This document shows positions 1 through 8,136 of a stretch of 64,000 bases of DNA, in pieces (position 1 is the stretch's first letter; every line of letters starts with the position of its first letter). The notes under the pieces were generated by a model. The model saw only the letters and a list, made by a program, of their open reading frames with translations, did no database searches and had not been told where the DNA came from. The position numbers were made by a program, and so were the translations under genes. This stretch comes from Streptomyces phaeofaciens (GTDB lineage Bacteria; Actinomycetota; Actinomycetes; Streptomycetales; Streptomycetaceae): assembly GCF_014648915.1 (NCBI RefSeq), contig NZ_BMSA01000003.1, forward strand, positions 558,001-622,000, in the 5' to 3' direction.

Positions 1-2
1 TG

Positions 3-128
3 GGCAGCGCGAACGCGCTCAACCAGGTCCTCGCCGGCACGCTCGGGATCGTCCTCCTGGCGCTGCTGTTCGACGCCGGATACGTCCTCGTCGGACGGCT
101 GACGATTCCGAGGGGCATCCGTGTCTGA
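3..128 (+). CDS. ABC transporter permease, C-terminal end only (OpuC/ProW type)
   Basis: This is the last 41 codons of a reading frame that enters from the left edge and stops with TGA at 126-128. It encodes a hydrophobic stretch typical of the last membrane helix of a BPD-type permease, starting GSANALNQVLAGTLG and ending in a short basic tail. The following ATPase gene starts at GTG 121, inside this gene, so the two are translationally coupled. The family assignment rests mainly on context: ATPase, second permease and glycine-betaine-type binding protein follow directly, which is the usual four-gene OpuC arrangement with two permeases. The start and most of the domain lie outside the window. 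Confidence 0.7.
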   Translation, partial: GSANALNQVLAGTLGIVLLALLFDAGYVLVGRLTIPRGIRV

Positions 129-1335
129 GTCGGCCGGGCCGCGCGGGTCGTCCGGGTCTCCTGGGGCGACCATCGCGCTGGAGAACCTCAGCAAGCGGTA
201 CCCGGGCGGCGCCGGCCCCTCCGTGGACGACGTGACCTTGGAGATCAGGGCCGGTGAGACCGTCGTCCTGGTCGGGCCGTCCGGGTGCGGGAAGTCCACC
301 ACCCTGAAGATGATCAACCGGCTGATCGAGCCGAGCGGCGGCCGGATCCGTATCGACGGCGAGGACGTCACCGGCATCGACCCGGTGAAGCTGCGCCGCA
401 ACGTCGGGTACGCGATCCAGTCGTCCGGGCTCTTCCCGCACATGACCGTCGCCCAGAACATCGCGCTCGTCCCCCGCATGCTCGGCTGGCCGAGGACGCG
501 GATCCGGGAGCGGGTGGAGGAGATGCTCGACCTGGTCGGGCTGGACCCCCGGGAGTTCCACGACCGCTATCCGCGCCGCCTCTCCGGCGGCCAGCAGCAG
601 CGGGTGGGCGTGGCACGGGCGCTGGCGGCGGATCCGCCGGTCCTGCTGATGGACGAGCCGTTCGGCGCGGTCGACCCGATCACCCGCGACCACCTCCAGG
701 ACGAGCTGCTCCGGCTCCAGCACGAACTGCGCAGGACGATCGTCTTCGTCACCCACGACTTCGACGAGGCGATCAAGCTGGCCGACCGGATCGTGGTGCT
801 CCGCGAGCGCTCGCGGATCGCCCAGTTCGACACCCCCGAGGCGATCCTCACCCACCCGGCGGACGACTTCGTGTCCGAGTTCGTGGGCGCGGGGGCGGCG
901 TTGAAGCGGCTCCATCTGACGCGGGTGCGGGACGTGGGCATCACCGAGTGCCCGACGGTGTCCGTGGACGACCCGCTCCCGTACGTGTGCGACCGGCTGC
1001 ACGGCAGCGGCCGTGACGAGATCCTCCTGCTCGACCGGCGCGGCCGCCCCCGCAGGTGGCTGCGGCGCGGCGACCTGACGCGGGACGGGGGCTCGCTGGA
1101 CCGCGCCGGGACTCCGGTGACCGACACCGTGACCCGGGACGCCACCCTGCGGGACGCGCTGGAGGCAGTGCTGACGGACGGCTCCGGGCGGGTCGCGGTC
1201 ACCGGGCGGCACGGCGAGTACGCGGGGGTCGTGGACGTGGAGACGCTGATGAGGTCCGTGCACACGCTTCTGGAGGCGGACCGCGCACGGACGCGACCGG
1301 AGCGCGAGGCCGTCGGCGAGGGGTGGCCGGCATGA
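121..1335 (+). CDS. Glycine betaine/carnitine/choline-type ABC transporter ATP-binding protein with CBS tail
   Basis: This 404-residue ATPase would energise uptake of quaternary ammonium osmolytes at the cytoplasmic face of the membrane. Walker A (GPSGCGKST, about residues 52-60), the signature LSGGQQQ (154-160), Walker B LLMDEP (175-180) and the switch histidine in VTHDFDEA (about 212) are all intact. After about residue 265 there is a tail resembling two CBS modules, which in OpuA/OpuC ATPases sense ionic strength or cyclic di-AMP. The GTG start overlaps the preceding permease by 8 bp, and the stop overlaps the next permease start in ATGA. The family is secure from sequence. The exact substrate is inferred from the downstream binding protein. 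Confidence 0.9.
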   Translation: MSESAGPRGSSGSPGATIALENLSKRYPGGAGPSVDDVTLEIRAGETVVLVGPSGCGKSTTLKMINRLIEPSGGRIRIDGEDVTGIDPVKLRRNVGYAIQSSGLFPHMTVAQNIALVPRMLGWPRTRIRERVEEMLDLVGLDPREFHDRYPRRLSGGQQQRVGVARALAADPPVLLMDEPFGAVDPITRDHLQDELLRLQHELRRTIVFVTHDFDEAIKLADRIVVLRERSRIAQFDTPEAILTHPADDFVSEFVGAGAALKRLHLTRVRDVGITECPTVSVDDPLPYVCDRLHGSGRDEILLLDRRGRPRRWLRRGDLTRDGGSLDRAGTPVTDTVTRDATLRDALEAVLTDGSGRVAVTGRHGEYAGVVDVETLMRSVHTLLEADRARTRPEREAVGEGWPA

Positions 1336-2129
1336 CCGCTCTGGGCTGGGAGGAGACCGACACGGCGCTGCCGCCGGTGCGGGGGCGGGCCCGGCAGGTG
1401 ACCTGGCGGAAGCTGACCTTCCTGCCCGCGTTCCTGGTGGCCCTGCTGCTCGGGACCTGGCTGTGGTTCCGGCAGGCCGGCCTGGACGCGGTCTCCGAGA
1501 ACGCGCTCTCCCACGGCCAGGTCTCCAAGGCGCTGTGGCAGCACGTCGAACTGACCGTGATCTCCACCTTCTTCGTGCTGGTCGTCGCGATCCCGCTGGG
1601 CATCGTGCTGACCCGTCCGCGCTGCCGCCGGGCCACCCCGATCGCCCTGGCCGTCGCCAACGCCGGCCAGGCCACCCCGGCGATCGGCCTGCTGGCGCTG
1701 CTGGTGATCTGGCTCGGCACCGGGATGCGGGCCGCCCTGATCGGCATGGTCGCCTACGCCGTCCTGCCGGTGCTCGCCAACACCGTCGCCGGCCTCAGGG
1801 CCAACGACCCGACCCTGCTGGAGGCGGGCCGCGGCATCGGCATGTCCCCGCTGGGCGTGCTGACCCGGGTGGAGCTGCCGCTGGCCGTCCCGCTGATCCT
1901 GGCCGGCGTCCGTACGGCCCTCGTCCTCAACGTGGGGACGGCGACCCTGGCCGCCTTCGGCGGGGGCGGCGGCCTCGGCGTACTGATCACCGCGGGCATC
2001 ACCAACCATCGGATGCCGGTGCTGGTGCTGGGCTCGGTCCTCACCGTCGCCCTGGCCCTCCTGGTGGACTGGCTCGCGTCGCTGGCGGAACTGCTGCTGC
2101 GGCCGCGGGGACTGGAGACGCAGCGGTGA
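1332..2129 (+). CDS. ABC transporter permease, OpuCD/ProW type
   Basis: This 265-residue protein has about six hydrophobic segments and the conserved permease loop around ANAGQATPAIGLLALLVIW and EAGRGIGMSPLGVLTRVELP, the EAA-like motif that docks on the ATPase. The ATG at 1332 overlaps the ATPase stop (ATGA) and was preferred over upstream in-frame codons because of this coupling and because the hydrophobic core begins soon after. It is the second permease of the operon and is followed, again with a 4-bp overlap, by the binding protein. Its role is to form the membrane channel for betaine-like osmolytes. The substrate is inferred from family only. Confidence 0.88.
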   Translation: MTALGWEETDTALPPVRGRARQVTWRKLTFLPAFLVALLLGTWLWFRQAGLDAVSENALSHGQVSKALWQHVELTVISTFFVLVVAIPLGIVLTRPRCRRATPIALAVANAGQATPAIGLLALLVIWLGTGMRAALIGMVAYAVLPVLANTVAGLRANDPTLLEAGRGIGMSPLGVLTRVELPLAVPLILAGVRTALVLNVGTATLAAFGGGGGLGVLITAGITNHRMPVLVLGSVLTVALALLVDWLASLAELLLRPRGLETQR

Positions 2130-3088
2130 GGCGGGTCCGCGCGGCCCTGACGCCGGCCCTGGTGTCGGCCCTGGTGTCCGGCTGCGGGCTGAGCAGCGGC
2201 TCCCCCATGGCCGACGACGTCCTCCCCGGCACGGTCGGCCGGGGGGAGCCGCTCGCGGGCGCGCGGCTGACCGTGACGTCCAAGTCGTTCACCGAGAACC
2301 TCGTCCTCGGCGCGATGATGGGCATCGCCTTCCAGGCGGCCGGCGCCGAGGTCGTCGACCGCACCGGCATCCAGGGGTCGATCGGCCCTCGCGAGGCGGT
2401 CCGCAAGGGCGAGGCCGACGCCATGTACGAGTACACGGGCACCGCCTGGATCACGTACCAGGGCAACAGCGAGCCGCTCGCCGACGCGCGGGCGCAGTGG
2501 CGGGCCGTGCGCGACGCGGATCTCGGGAACGGGCTGACCTGGCTGCCGCAGTCCCGGCTGAACAACACCTACGCGCTGGCCATGAACCGCTCCCTGTACA
2601 AGGAGTACGACACGGACACGCTCTCGGAGGTGGCGGCCCTGGGGACGGCGATGCCGGGCGCGGTGACGCTGTGCGTGGAGGGCGAGTTCGCCAACCGCGC
2701 GGACGGGCTGCCGGGGATGCAGAAGGCGTACGGGATGAACGTCCCGGCGTCCCGGATCACCCAGATGGACACCGGGATCATCTACTCCGAGGCGGCGAAG
2801 GGCCGGTGCACGTACGGGGAGGTGTACACGACCGACGGCCGGATCCCGTCCATGGACCTGGTGGTGATGGCGGACGACCGGAAGTTCTTCCCCCACTACA
2901 ACGCGGCCCCCGAGATCAACTCCAGGACGCTGAAGAAGTGGCCGGCCATCGCGGACGTCCTCGCGCCGGTGACGGCGAAGCTGGACAACGCGGTGGCGCG
3001 GGAGCTGAACGCCAGGGTGGACGTGGACGGGGAGGATCCGCACCAGGTGGCGCTGGAGTGGATGAGGAAGCAGGGGTTCGTGAAGTAG
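2126..3088 (+). CDS. Glycine betaine/choline-type ABC transporter substrate-binding lipoprotein
   Basis: The 320-residue product starts at GTG 2126, overlapping the permease stop as GTGA. A short basic N-terminus and a hydrophobic run end in the lipobox LVSGC, so it should be a lipid-anchored extracytoplasmic receptor. The mature part begins with LTVTSKSFTENLVLGAMMG and has EADAMYEYTGTAW, both typical of the OpuAC/OpuCC fold. It is the last gene of the transporter operon, and the next gene is convergent. The hydrophobic core is short (about 12 residues), slightly weak for a signal, but the lipobox is clear. Substrate range (betaine, carnitine, choline, ectoine) cannot be told from sequence. 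Confidence 0.88.
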   Translation: MRRVRAALTPALVSALVSGCGLSSGSPMADDVLPGTVGRGEPLAGARLTVTSKSFTENLVLGAMMGIAFQAAGAEVVDRTGIQGSIGPREAVRKGEADAMYEYTGTAWITYQGNSEPLADARAQWRAVRDADLGNGLTWLPQSRLNNTYALAMNRSLYKEYDTDTLSEVAALGTAMPGAVTLCVEGEFANRADGLPGMQKAYGMNVPASRITQMDTGIIYSEAAKGRCTYGEVYTTDGRIPSMDLVVMADDRKFFPHYNAAPEINSRTLKKWPAIADVLAPVTAKLDNAVARELNARVDVDGEDPHQVALEWMRKQGFVK

Positions 3089-3119
3089 GGCCCGTCCGGG
3101 AGGTCCTCGCGGGGGTGCC

Positions 3120-3911
3120 TCAGCAGCTGGGGACGGAGTCCTTGCCCTGCTCCAGGGCCACCAGCGCGCTCACCGCGCCCTTGAGCGTGGTCACCGGGAT
3201 CAGCCGCAGGCCCTCGGGCAGCTCGGTGCGGGCGTCGGAGCACTCGGCCTTGGGCACCAGGAAGACGGTCGCGCCGTCCCGGCGGGCGGCCTGCGTCTTC
3301 AGGGCGACGCCGCCGACCGCGCCGACCTTGCCGTCGCCGTCGATGGTCCCCGTCCCGGCGATGGTGCGGCCGCCCGTGAGGTCGCCGCCGCTGCCGTCGC
3401 CGTCGAGCTTGTCGACGATCCCGAGGGAGAAGAGCAGTCCGGCGCTGGGGCCGCCGACGTCGGCCAGCTCCAGGTCGACCTTGACGCCGTCGCCGGTGAG
3501 GTCGAGGTACTTCAGGGCGGCCTCGGTGGCGGCGTCCTGGGACTGCTCCATCTGCTCGGTGTTGTGCTCCTCGATCTCCTTGGTGTTGCCCCCGCTGGGA
3601 TAGACCGAGTCGCGCGGCATGATCGCCTGGTCCGTGCGGAACCAGCCGTCGATCACATCGCCGAGCCGGACGCTCGCGTCCGGGCCGGTCGCCTCGATCG
3701 TCGTCATCCGCAGCTGGCCGTCGGTCTTGCGGACGGGCGCACCGGAGATCGTGATCACCTGCGTCCCCTGGTTCTCGCCCAGCACGTTCGCCGTCATCCC
3801 GGGCTGCGCCACCGAGAACGGCAGCGGCGCGAGGGCCGCCGTGGCCAGCAGAGCCACGAGCGGCACGGCACAGACGGCGACGGCCTGGAGGCGCGTGAGA
3901 CGAGAGAGCAC
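3120..3911 (-). CDS. Membrane-anchored Lon-like (S16) serine protease, PDZ-less YlbL relative
   Basis: This 263-residue protein has an N-terminal hydrophobic segment (about residues 10-36) and a C-terminal Lon proteolytic domain. The Ser-Lys dyad is visible: Ser156 in VGGPSAGLLFSLGI and Lys205 in GAVGGVALKTQAA. Bacillus YlbL-like proteins have a PDZ domain between the membrane segment and the protease domain. Here the region between residues 120 and 150 is too short for one, so it appears to be absent. GTG at 3911 was chosen because the signal anchor follows it directly, and the longer upstream frame has non-coding composition. It is convergent with the transporter operon. The active site should lie outside the membrane. 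Substrates are unknown. Confidence 0.82.
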   Translation of the reverse strand: MLSRLTRLQAVAVCAVPLVALLATAALAPLPFSVAQPGMTANVLGENQGTQVITISGAPVRKTDGQLRMTTIEATGPDASVRLGDVIDGWFRTDQAIMPRDSVYPSGGNTKEIEEHNTEQMEQSQDAATEAALKYLDLTGDGVKVDLELADVGGPSAGLLFSLGIVDKLDGDGSGGDLTGGRTIAGTGTIDGDGKVGAVGGVALKTQAARRDGATVFLVPKAECSDARTELPEGLRLIPVTTLKGAVSALVALEQGKDSVPSC

Positions 3912-4014
3912 GGGGTCAATGTAACCGGCGGGGCCAGGGGGCTCCCGCGCCGGTGCCGCCCACCGGCGACGGCGCGAGGTGCGCGCGCTCGGCCGAAGCG
4001 GGCGTCGCGGCCGG

Positions 4015-4082
4015 CCGGCGGATCGAAGGTGCGGCGCTGCCGCGGGCGCGCCGACCGGCGGATCGAAGGGGCGGCGCTGCCG
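4015..4082. repeat. Two 28-bp direct repeats, 40-bp period
   Basis: The segment at 4015-4042 and that at 4055-4082 both read CCGGCGGATCGAAGG followed by GCGGCGCTGCCG, differing at one base (T or G) between the two halves. It looks like a local duplication in non-coding DNA. No function is apparent. Confidence 0.75.
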
Positions 4083-4380
4083 AGGGTGCCGCGGGCGGGC
4101 GCCCAGGTCCGCCGGGTCTGCTCGACGGCACGGCCGGGACCGCGGTCGGCGGCGGCCACCAGGGAGTACGTCTCCTGCCCCGGCCGGGGGCCGCACACGG
4201 CGACGGCCGCCCCGGCGAGCCGCTCCCCCGGTACGCGGCGGGCACGGGCCCGCCCGCGTGGACGAGGCCGCGCGGCACCTCCGCCGGGTGGGGCGGGGCG
4301 CCGGGCGGGGTCCGCCGGACCGGGCCGAGGCGGGCGGGACCGCCGTGAACCCGGCGACGTCAGGGACCGGGCGCACGGTG

Positions 4381-4443
4381 ACCGGGGTCGTGACTCCGGT
4401 GCCCGGGCGCGCGGTGACCGGGTTCCGGAGTCACGACCCCGGT
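4381..4443. terminator. 19-bp perfect inverted repeat (possible bidirectional terminator or operator)
   Basis: The arm ACCGGGGTCGTGACTCCGG at 4381-4399 is perfectly complementary to 4425-4443, with a 25-base GC-rich spacer. It lies 124 bp beyond the stop of the minus-strand IclR gene and has no U-run, as is common for Streptomyces terminators. The long spacer is unusual for a terminator, so an operator or structured RNA is an alternative. Confidence 0.5.
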
Positions 4444-4566
4444 GCCGAAGGCGCGGGAGGGCGCCGCCCGATGTCTGTCCGGCCGATCGTGCCGCGGACG
4501 TCCCGCGACCCGGCCGGGCAGGTCCGGGGTGGGTCCGGCAGCCCGCGCACACCCGTTCGCCGGGCG

Positions 4567-5217
4567 TCAGCGCAGTGCCTCGGCCACCTCCCGTGCCGCG
4601 TCCACGACCCTCGGGCCGACGCGTTCCGGTACCGCGTCGGCGAGCATGACCACGCCCACGCTGCCCTCGACGCCGGTGACGCCCAGCAGCGGGGCGGCGG
4701 CGCCGCTCGCGCCCGCCTCCAGTTCGCCGTGGGTGAGGGTGTAGGCGGGCTCGTCGGGGAGTTTCCGGCGTGCGGCGAGGATCGCCCGGCCGGCGGCACC
4801 CCGGTCCAGCGGGTGCCGGAATCCGGCCCGGTAGGCCACGTGATAGTCGGTCCAGGTCGGCTCGACGACGGCGACGGCCAGTGCCTCCGCGCCGTCGACC
4901 AGCGTCAGATGCGCGGTCGCCCCGATGTCCTCGGCCAGCGAACGCAGTGCGGGCAGCGCGGCTTCGCGTACCAGCGGATGGACCTGTCGGCCCAGCCTCA
5001 GCACGCCGAGCCCTACCCGGGCTCGCCCGCCCAGGTCGCGTCGTACGAGTGCGTGCTGTTCGAGCGTGGCAAGCAACCGGTACACAACGGTCCGGTTCAC
5101 GCCCAGTTTGTGGGATAGCTCGGTGACGGTCAGCCCGTGGTCCGTATCGGCCAGCAATTTGAGGACCCTGAGTCCCCGGTCGAGCGTCTGAGAGGTCTCC
5201 GCGGTCACGACGCCCAC
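4567..5217 (-). CDS. IclR-family transcriptional regulator
   Basis: The 216-residue product has an N-terminal winged helix (about residues 10-60, with LTVTELSHKLGVNRTVVYRLL) and a C-terminal IclR effector domain (GATAHLTLVDGAEALAVAVV, then HPLDRGAAGRAILA). It is a dimeric DNA-binding protein responding to a small metabolite in this family. It is a monocistronic gene between the S16 protease region and a helicase. No divergent metabolic target gene is present, so the regulon cannot be guessed. ATG at 5217 gives a normal N-terminus, though slightly short for the family (usually about 250 residues). Confidence 0.85.
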   Translation of the reverse strand: MGVVTAETSQTLDRGLRVLKLLADTDHGLTVTELSHKLGVNRTVVYRLLATLEQHALVRRDLGGRARVGLGVLRLGRQVHPLVREAALPALRSLAEDIGATAHLTLVDGAEALAVAVVEPTWTDYHVAYRAGFRHPLDRGAAGRAILAARRKLPDEPAYTLTHGELEAGASGAAAPLLGVTGVEGSVGVVMLADAVPERVGPRVVDAAREVAEALR

Positions 5218-5525
5218 TCCTTAGTGGTGAGGTCGGCGGCCTCCGCGCGAAGAATGCGACACCGAGTCCCGTCAGTGACGCGCTACAGAGGCCGCCGATC
5301 GGCAGATGGGCCCGGCGTGTCCGGGCCCAGTCGCTTCACGGCTGCGCTCCGCGGCGGCGCTGCCACGGGGCGTGTGCGTAGCGGGACAGTAGCGAAGCGG
5401 GTTCGCTGAGCGGAAGGCTCCGTCCAGAATCCGGTCAATGGCCGGTAGGGACTTCCTCGGTTTGTCCCGATACGTACGGTGCGCGAGGCAGTGCCGCGCG
5501 CTCCCCTTCGGCGTGACGAGCGCCG
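5218..5525. other. Intergenic region upstream of IclR gene
   Basis: This is 308 bp without a credible gene, between the helicase stop and the IclR start, both on the minus strand. It should carry the IclR promoter and probably the helicase terminator. I see no strong hairpin or operator in it. Confidence 0.5.
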
Positions 5526-7325
5526 TCACTTCATCCGGGTGGCCCACTCCTGGACCTTGGCGATGCGCTGGCGCAGCTGCCCCGCCGTCGCCTCCGCGCT
5601 CGGCGGTCCGCCGCACACCCGCCGCAGCTCCGTGTGGATCACGCCGTGCGGCTTGCCGCTCTGGTGGACGTACGCGCCGACCATCGTGTTGAGCTGCTTG
5701 CGCAGCTCCATCATCTCCTTGTGCGAGACGACCGGCCGCCGCTCGGCCGGCAGCTCCAGCAGGTCCGCCTCGGAGTCCGGCTTCTTCCTGCTGTGCGCGA
5801 TCTGCTTGGCCTGCCGCTTCTGGAGCAGCATCTGCACCTGATCGGGCTCCAGCAGCCCCGGGATACCGAGGTAGTCCTGCTCCTCCTCGCTCCCCGGGTG
5901 GGCCTGCATGCCGAACTCGGCGCCGTTGTACATGACCCGGTCGAAGACGGCCTCGGACTCCAGCGCCTCGAAGGCGAACTGCTCCTGCTCGCCGGTGTCC
6001 TCGTCCTGCTGCTTCTCCGCCTCCTCGAGGAGCTTGTCCTCCTCGGCGTACGGGTCCTCCTCGCCCTCCTTCTTCGGCTTGTCGAGGGCGTGGTCGCGCT
6101 CGACCTCCATCTCGTTGGCGAAGGTGAGGAGGTCGGGCACGGTCGGCAGGAACACGGACGCGGTCTCGCCGCGCCGCCTCGACCGCACGAAACGCCCGAC
6201 GGCCTGCGCGAAGAACAGCGGCGTCGAGATGGTGGTGGCGTACACCCCCACCGCCAGCCGGGGCACGTCGACGCCCTCGGACACCATGCGCACCGCGACC
6301 ATCCACCGGTCGGTGCTCGCGCTGAACTCGTCGATCCGGCCGGACGCGCCGGCGTCGTCGGAGAGGACGAGGGTCGCCTTGTGCCCGGTGATCTCCCGGA
6401 TCAGCTTGGCGTAGGCGCGGGCCGAGTCCTGGTCGGAGGCGATGACGAGGGCACCCGCGTCCGGGATCGCCTTGCGGACCTCGGTGAGCCGCTGGTCGGC
6501 GGCGCGCAGCACGCTCGGCATCCAGTCGCCGCGCGGGTCCAGGGCCGTCCGCCAGGCCTGGCTGATCGCGTCCTTGGTCATCGGCTCGCCGAGCCGCGCG
6601 GCGATCTCGTCGCCGGCCTTGGTCCGCCAGCGCATGTTGCCGCTGTAGGAGAGGAAGATGACCGGCCGCACCACGTTGTCGGCGAGCGCCGAGCCGTAGC
6701 CGTAGGTGTAGTCGGCGGAGGACCGCCGGATCCCGTCCGTCCCCTCCTCGTACGCCACGAAGGGGATGGGGTTGGTGTCGGACCGGAAGGGCGTACCCGT
6801 GAGCGCGAGGCGGCGGGTGGCCGGCTCGAAGGCCTCCAGGCACGCCTCGCCCCAGGACTTGGAGTCGCCGGCGTGGTGGATCTCGTCGAGGATGACGAGG
6901 GTCTTGCGCTGTTCGCTGCGGTTGCGGTGCAGCATCGGCCGTACGCCGACGCCCGCGTAGGTCACCGCGACGCCGTGGTAGTCCTTGCTCAGCGGGCCCG
7001 CGCTGTACTCCGGGTCCAGCCGGATCCCTATCCGGGCCGCGGCCTCCGCCCACTGCTTCTTCAGATGCTCGGTCGGCGCGACCACCGTCACCTGCTGCAC
7101 GACGTGATGGTGCAGCAGCCAGGAGGCGAGGGTCAGCGCGAACGTCGTCTTGCCGGCGCCGGGGGTGGCGACCGCGAGGAAGTCGCGCGGCTGCTCCTGG
7201 AGGTACCTCTCCATCGCCCCCTGCTGCCAGGCCCGCAGCTTGCTGGCGGTACCCCAGGGGGCGCGGCCGGGAAAGGCGGGAGAGAGGTGGTGGGAGTGGG
7301 CGGTGGAAGTGGCGGTGGTAGTCAC
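5526..7325 (-). CDS. DEAD/DEAH-box (SF2) helicase
   Basis: This 599-residue protein has the superfamily 2 motifs in order: Walker A ATPGAGKTTFAL (near residue 55), motif II as DEIHH (LVILDEIHHAGDSKSWG), motif III region LALTGTPFRSD, then the second RecA domain with MVSEGVDVPRLAVGVYAT (motif V) and QAVGRFVRSRR (motif VI). An acidic, Glu/Gln-rich linker (about residues 400-450, KKEGEEDPYAEEDK) is followed by a basic C-terminal domain. It resembles the helicase core of type III restriction and XPB/Rad25-type proteins, but no nuclease or methylase partner is nearby, so it is probably a stand-alone housekeeping ATPase conserved in actinobacteria. The nucleic-acid substrate is unknown. Confidence 0.85.
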   Translation of the reverse strand: MTTTATSTAHSHHLSPAFPGRAPWGTASKLRAWQQGAMERYLQEQPRDFLAVATPGAGKTTFALTLASWLLHHHVVQQVTVVAPTEHLKKQWAEAAARIGIRLDPEYSAGPLSKDYHGVAVTYAGVGVRPMLHRNRSEQRKTLVILDEIHHAGDSKSWGEACLEAFEPATRRLALTGTPFRSDTNPIPFVAYEEGTDGIRRSSADYTYGYGSALADNVVRPVIFLSYSGNMRWRTKAGDEIAARLGEPMTKDAISQAWRTALDPRGDWMPSVLRAADQRLTEVRKAIPDAGALVIASDQDSARAYAKLIREITGHKATLVLSDDAGASGRIDEFSASTDRWMVAVRMVSEGVDVPRLAVGVYATTISTPLFFAQAVGRFVRSRRRGETASVFLPTVPDLLTFANEMEVERDHALDKPKKEGEEDPYAEEDKLLEEAEKQQDEDTGEQEQFAFEALESEAVFDRVMYNGAEFGMQAHPGSEEEQDYLGIPGLLEPDQVQMLLQKRQAKQIAHSRKKPDSEADLLELPAERRPVVSHKEMMELRKQLNTMVGAYVHQSGKPHGVIHTELRRVCGGPPSAEATAGQLRQRIAKVQEWATRMK

Positions 7326-7449
7326 GGTCTCCGGGTTCGGGGTCGGGCGGCTCGGCTCTCGGCTACGTATGACAACCGGGCCACCCTACCGGCGGCCCGG
7401 TGCCGTCACCGCGCGAACGGGGCCGGGTCACCGCCGGTTGGGACTGACG

Positions 7450-7830
7450 TCACAGCCTCCGCAGCCGCCCCGCGATCGCCGCGATCTCGGACTCCGTTCC
7501 GGACGCCACGTCGATGACCAGGTCGTACGCCGCGTCCTGGTCGCAGGCGGCGAGGTCCGTGCCGTGCAGTGCGAGGAACGTCACGGTGGCGAGCCACGCG
7601 GCACGCTTGTTGCCGTCCACGAGGGGATGGTTCGTGGCGATCCCGTGGAGCAGCGCGGCCGCCTGTTCGTACAGGTCGTCGTAGGCGGCCGTGCCGAACA
7701 TCCGGGCACGGGGCCGGTGCACGGCCGAGGCCAGCAGCCCCGGCTCCCGGGCCTCGGGGGCCCGCCCGCCGAACGCGATCCGCGCGATGTCGGTGACCTC
7801 GGCGACGGTGAGATGCCTGGTCATGGTCAC
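7450..7830 (-). CDS. Fic/Doc-family toxin of a toxin-antitoxin pair
   Basis: The 126-residue product has the size of Doc and a Fic motif, HPLVDGNKRAAW, with the essential His and the GNKR phosphate-binding loop. Doc-type proteins phosphorylate EF-Tu, while other Fic proteins AMPylate targets, and which applies here cannot be told. The gene overlaps the preceding small gene by 4 bp (GTGA, start GTG 7830; ATG 7824 is an alternative). It is therefore the second gene of a two-gene operon, as in phd-doc. The family is supported by the motif, and toxin activity is inferred. Confidence 0.85.
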   Translation of the reverse strand: MTMTRHLTVAEVTDIARIAFGGRAPEAREPGLLASAVHRPRARMFGTAAYDDLYEQAAALLHGIATNHPLVDGNKRAAWLATVTFLALHGTDLAACDQDAAYDLVIDVASGTESEIAAIAGRLRRL

Positions 7831-8051
7831 TCCCCGAGCCTTCGCAGCAGCCCGGCGTGCGCCCCCGCCAGCCCCTCGGCCACCTCCCGCACCCGCGCCT
7901 CCTCCGCCCGGACGTACGCGCGTACGGCGTCCAGCGCGAGGTCCTGCGGACGGCGGCCGGTGGCGTCGGCGAGGTCGTCGAGGGCGTGCCGGAGAGCGGG
8001 GTCGGCGGTGAGTTCGAGGGTGAGGGGGAGGGGAAGGGGGCGCTGGGACAT
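7827..8051 (-). CDS. Putative antitoxin, ribbon-helix-helix-like, partner of Doc
   Basis: This is a 74-residue protein with a beta-like N-terminus (LPLTLELTADPALRHALDDLA), then helices containing TGRRPQDLALDAVRAYV, which fits a short ribbon-helix-helix DNA-binding fold. It starts at ATG 8051, lies upstream of the Fic/Doc gene and overlaps it by 4 bp. Antitoxin genes usually come first and autoregulate the operon. The sequence does not resemble Phd strongly, so the antitoxin role rests on position, size and coupling. Confidence 0.7.
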   Translation of the reverse strand: MSQRPLPLPLTLELTADPALRHALDDLADATGRRPQDLALDAVRAYVRAEEARVREVAEGLAGAHAGLLRRLGE

Positions 8052-8136
8052 GATCGCGAGGGTAGGGGCGGGGAGGGGGCGGGGCGAGGGGTTTTCCGGG
8101 CTTCCCGGCAGGCCGGATGCCGCGGGTGAGGGGGCG

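Larger units (their letters stand above)
3912..4566. other. 655-bp intergenic region with duplicated segment and long inverted repeat
   Basis: No frame here has convincing coding composition or a recognisable domain. It holds the promoter side of the S16 protease gene, a 28-bp near-perfect direct repeat (4015-4042 and 4055-4082) and a 19-bp perfect inverted repeat (4381-4443). The segment around 4100-4250, read on the minus strand, looks faintly like decayed coding sequence, with short protein-like stretches split across frames, but I could not assign a family. Confidence 0.5.
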
